DNA of 8,647 bases from Candidatus Aminicenantota bacterium. GTDB taxonomy: Bacteria > Acidobacteriota > Aminicenantia > Aminicenantales > JAFGBC01. The notes under the pieces were generated by a model. The model saw nothing but the letters and a program-made list of their open reading frames with translations. It was not told the DNA's origin and made no database searches. The position numbers and the translations under genes are program-made. The stretch is taken from the NCBI GenBank assembly GCA_016933355.1, contig JAFGBC010000095.1, positions 1-8,647 of the forward strand, in the 5' to 3' direction. Shown in pieces: positions 8,025-8,647 of the stretch (the first letter of the stretch is position 1; each line of letters starts with the position of its first letter).

Positions 8025-8647
8025 GAAAGGCCTTCTTTCGCCGCTGGCCGTCCTTCTTCTCGCCGCCTGCGCGGTCCGGCAAGCCGCCCTTCCTCCGGCG
8101 CTCCCCGCCGCCGCGCCAGAACCCCCGGCTCCTCGGATACCGGTCGAAGACATGATCGCCGAAGCCGAGACGCTCTTTGAGAGGGGCGGCTATGTCCACT
8201 TGCGCCGCGCGTTCTCCGTCTATCGGGAGCTGGAGGAGGCCGGCGTCGATCGAAGCCGGTTCGCGGCGGGCTACGCCGGGACCGCGCTCCTCCTGGCGGC
8301 CCGGGCCCGAGAGATGGGGATCAGGACGAGCGAGCCTTTATCGGTCGCCCGCGAACTCATCAGGAGCGAAGCGGCGCCGGCCGCATTGGAGTCGGCCGCG
8401 GAGGTCGTCAGCCGCTTGCCCGTTAAAACCCTCGGCGTCTGGGCCGACGCCTCCTCGCCGGCCGCCGTCCCTGACGAGGAGAGCCCCGACCGGGAGCGGC
8501 CGAGCCCGGATTTCGAAGCGGGACCGGCGGACCGGCCGCTGTTCGCCTATCTTCGCGCTTTGCATCGGGAACAGGCCGGCCAAACCGACGAGGCCAAAGC
8601 GGACCTTGCCGAGTCCCTGAAAACGTTCCCCGGCTCGCTCCTTTTGA
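8017..8647 (+). CDS. Putative lipoprotein with TPR-like helices (3' end outside window)
   Basis: An open frame of 210 complete codons plus one base that reaches the window end without a stop. The TGA at the final three bases is in another frame. The N-terminus MSKKGLLSPLAVLLLAAC is a textbook lipoprotein signal with lipobox LAAC and lipidated Cys18. A Pro/Ala-rich linker (about 24-43) follows. The mature part is helical, with a possible repeat at about 46-95 and a TPR-like segment at 176-210 (FAYLRALHREQAGQTDEAK, ending near a TPR-like Pro in FPGS). It is probably anchored in the cell envelope, facing the periplasm; outer-membrane sorting is possible because residue +2 is Ala, not Asp. GAGG at 8007-8010 is 6 bases before the ATG, and the start overlaps the previous gene by 8 bp. 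The family cannot be named; a protein-protein interaction scaffold is a guess. Confidence 0.75.
   Translation, partial: MSKKGLLSPLAVLLLAACAVRQAALPPALPAAAPEPPAPRIPVEDMIAEAETLFERGGYVHLRRAFSVYRELEEAGVDRSRFAAGYAGTALLLAARAREMGIRTSEPLSVARELIRSEAAPAALESAAEVVSRLPVKTLGVWADASSPAAVPDEESPDRERPSPDFEAGPADRPLFAYLRALHREQAGQTDEAKADLAESLKTFPGSLLL

Overview
This is a GC-rich bacterial window of about 8.6 kb. It carries two blocks of genes that converge at about 4.33-4.36 kb, plus a divergent gene pair at the right end. No tRNA, rRNA, CRISPR array, insertion sequence or phage gene is visible. The high GC content, the order nrdR - small heat-shock protein - lon, and the pairing of a PadR regulator with a large prefix-domain FtsX/MacB-type permease suggest an Acidobacteriota or Candidatus Aminicenantes-like organism. 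That placement rests on general gene-content resemblance and was not tested by any search.

Left block (plus strand, 1-4330): a multi-pass membrane protein of the lysylphosphatidylglycerol synthase transmembrane/flippase-like family overlaps nrdR by 4 bp. nrdR encodes the ATP-cone and zinc-ribbon repressor of ribonucleotide reductase genes. An Hsp20-type chaperone follows after 18 bp, and then the ATP-dependent protease Lon. The very tight spacing suggests one transcript joining membrane, dNTP-supply and protein quality-control functions. A perfect 7-bp inverted repeat runs from the nrdR stop codon to the first base of the hsp20 start codon. It could fold over the ribosome binding site, as an RNA thermometer or a translational-coupling hairpin would.

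Middle block (minus strand, 7429-4355): a PadR-family repressor and a 903-residue ABC-transporter permease form a two-gene operon. The region upstream of padR is the most informative part of the window. It holds a full-consensus sigma-54 promoter (TGGCACG-N4-TTGCT), a perfect 8-bp-arm inverted repeat over the predicted transcription start (the probable PadR operator), and a cluster of TGTCCG-type half-sites 60-95 bp upstream where an enhancer-binding activator could sit. Together these suggest activation through sigma-54 combined with PadR autorepression. The operon appears to end at a minus-strand intrinsic terminator placed inside the last codons of lon.

Right block (plus strand, 7620-8647): a 134-residue protein with two predicted membrane segments overlaps by 8 bp a lipoprotein gene that runs off the window end. 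I recognise neither as a named family. The lipoprotein has a clear lipobox and TPR-like helices.
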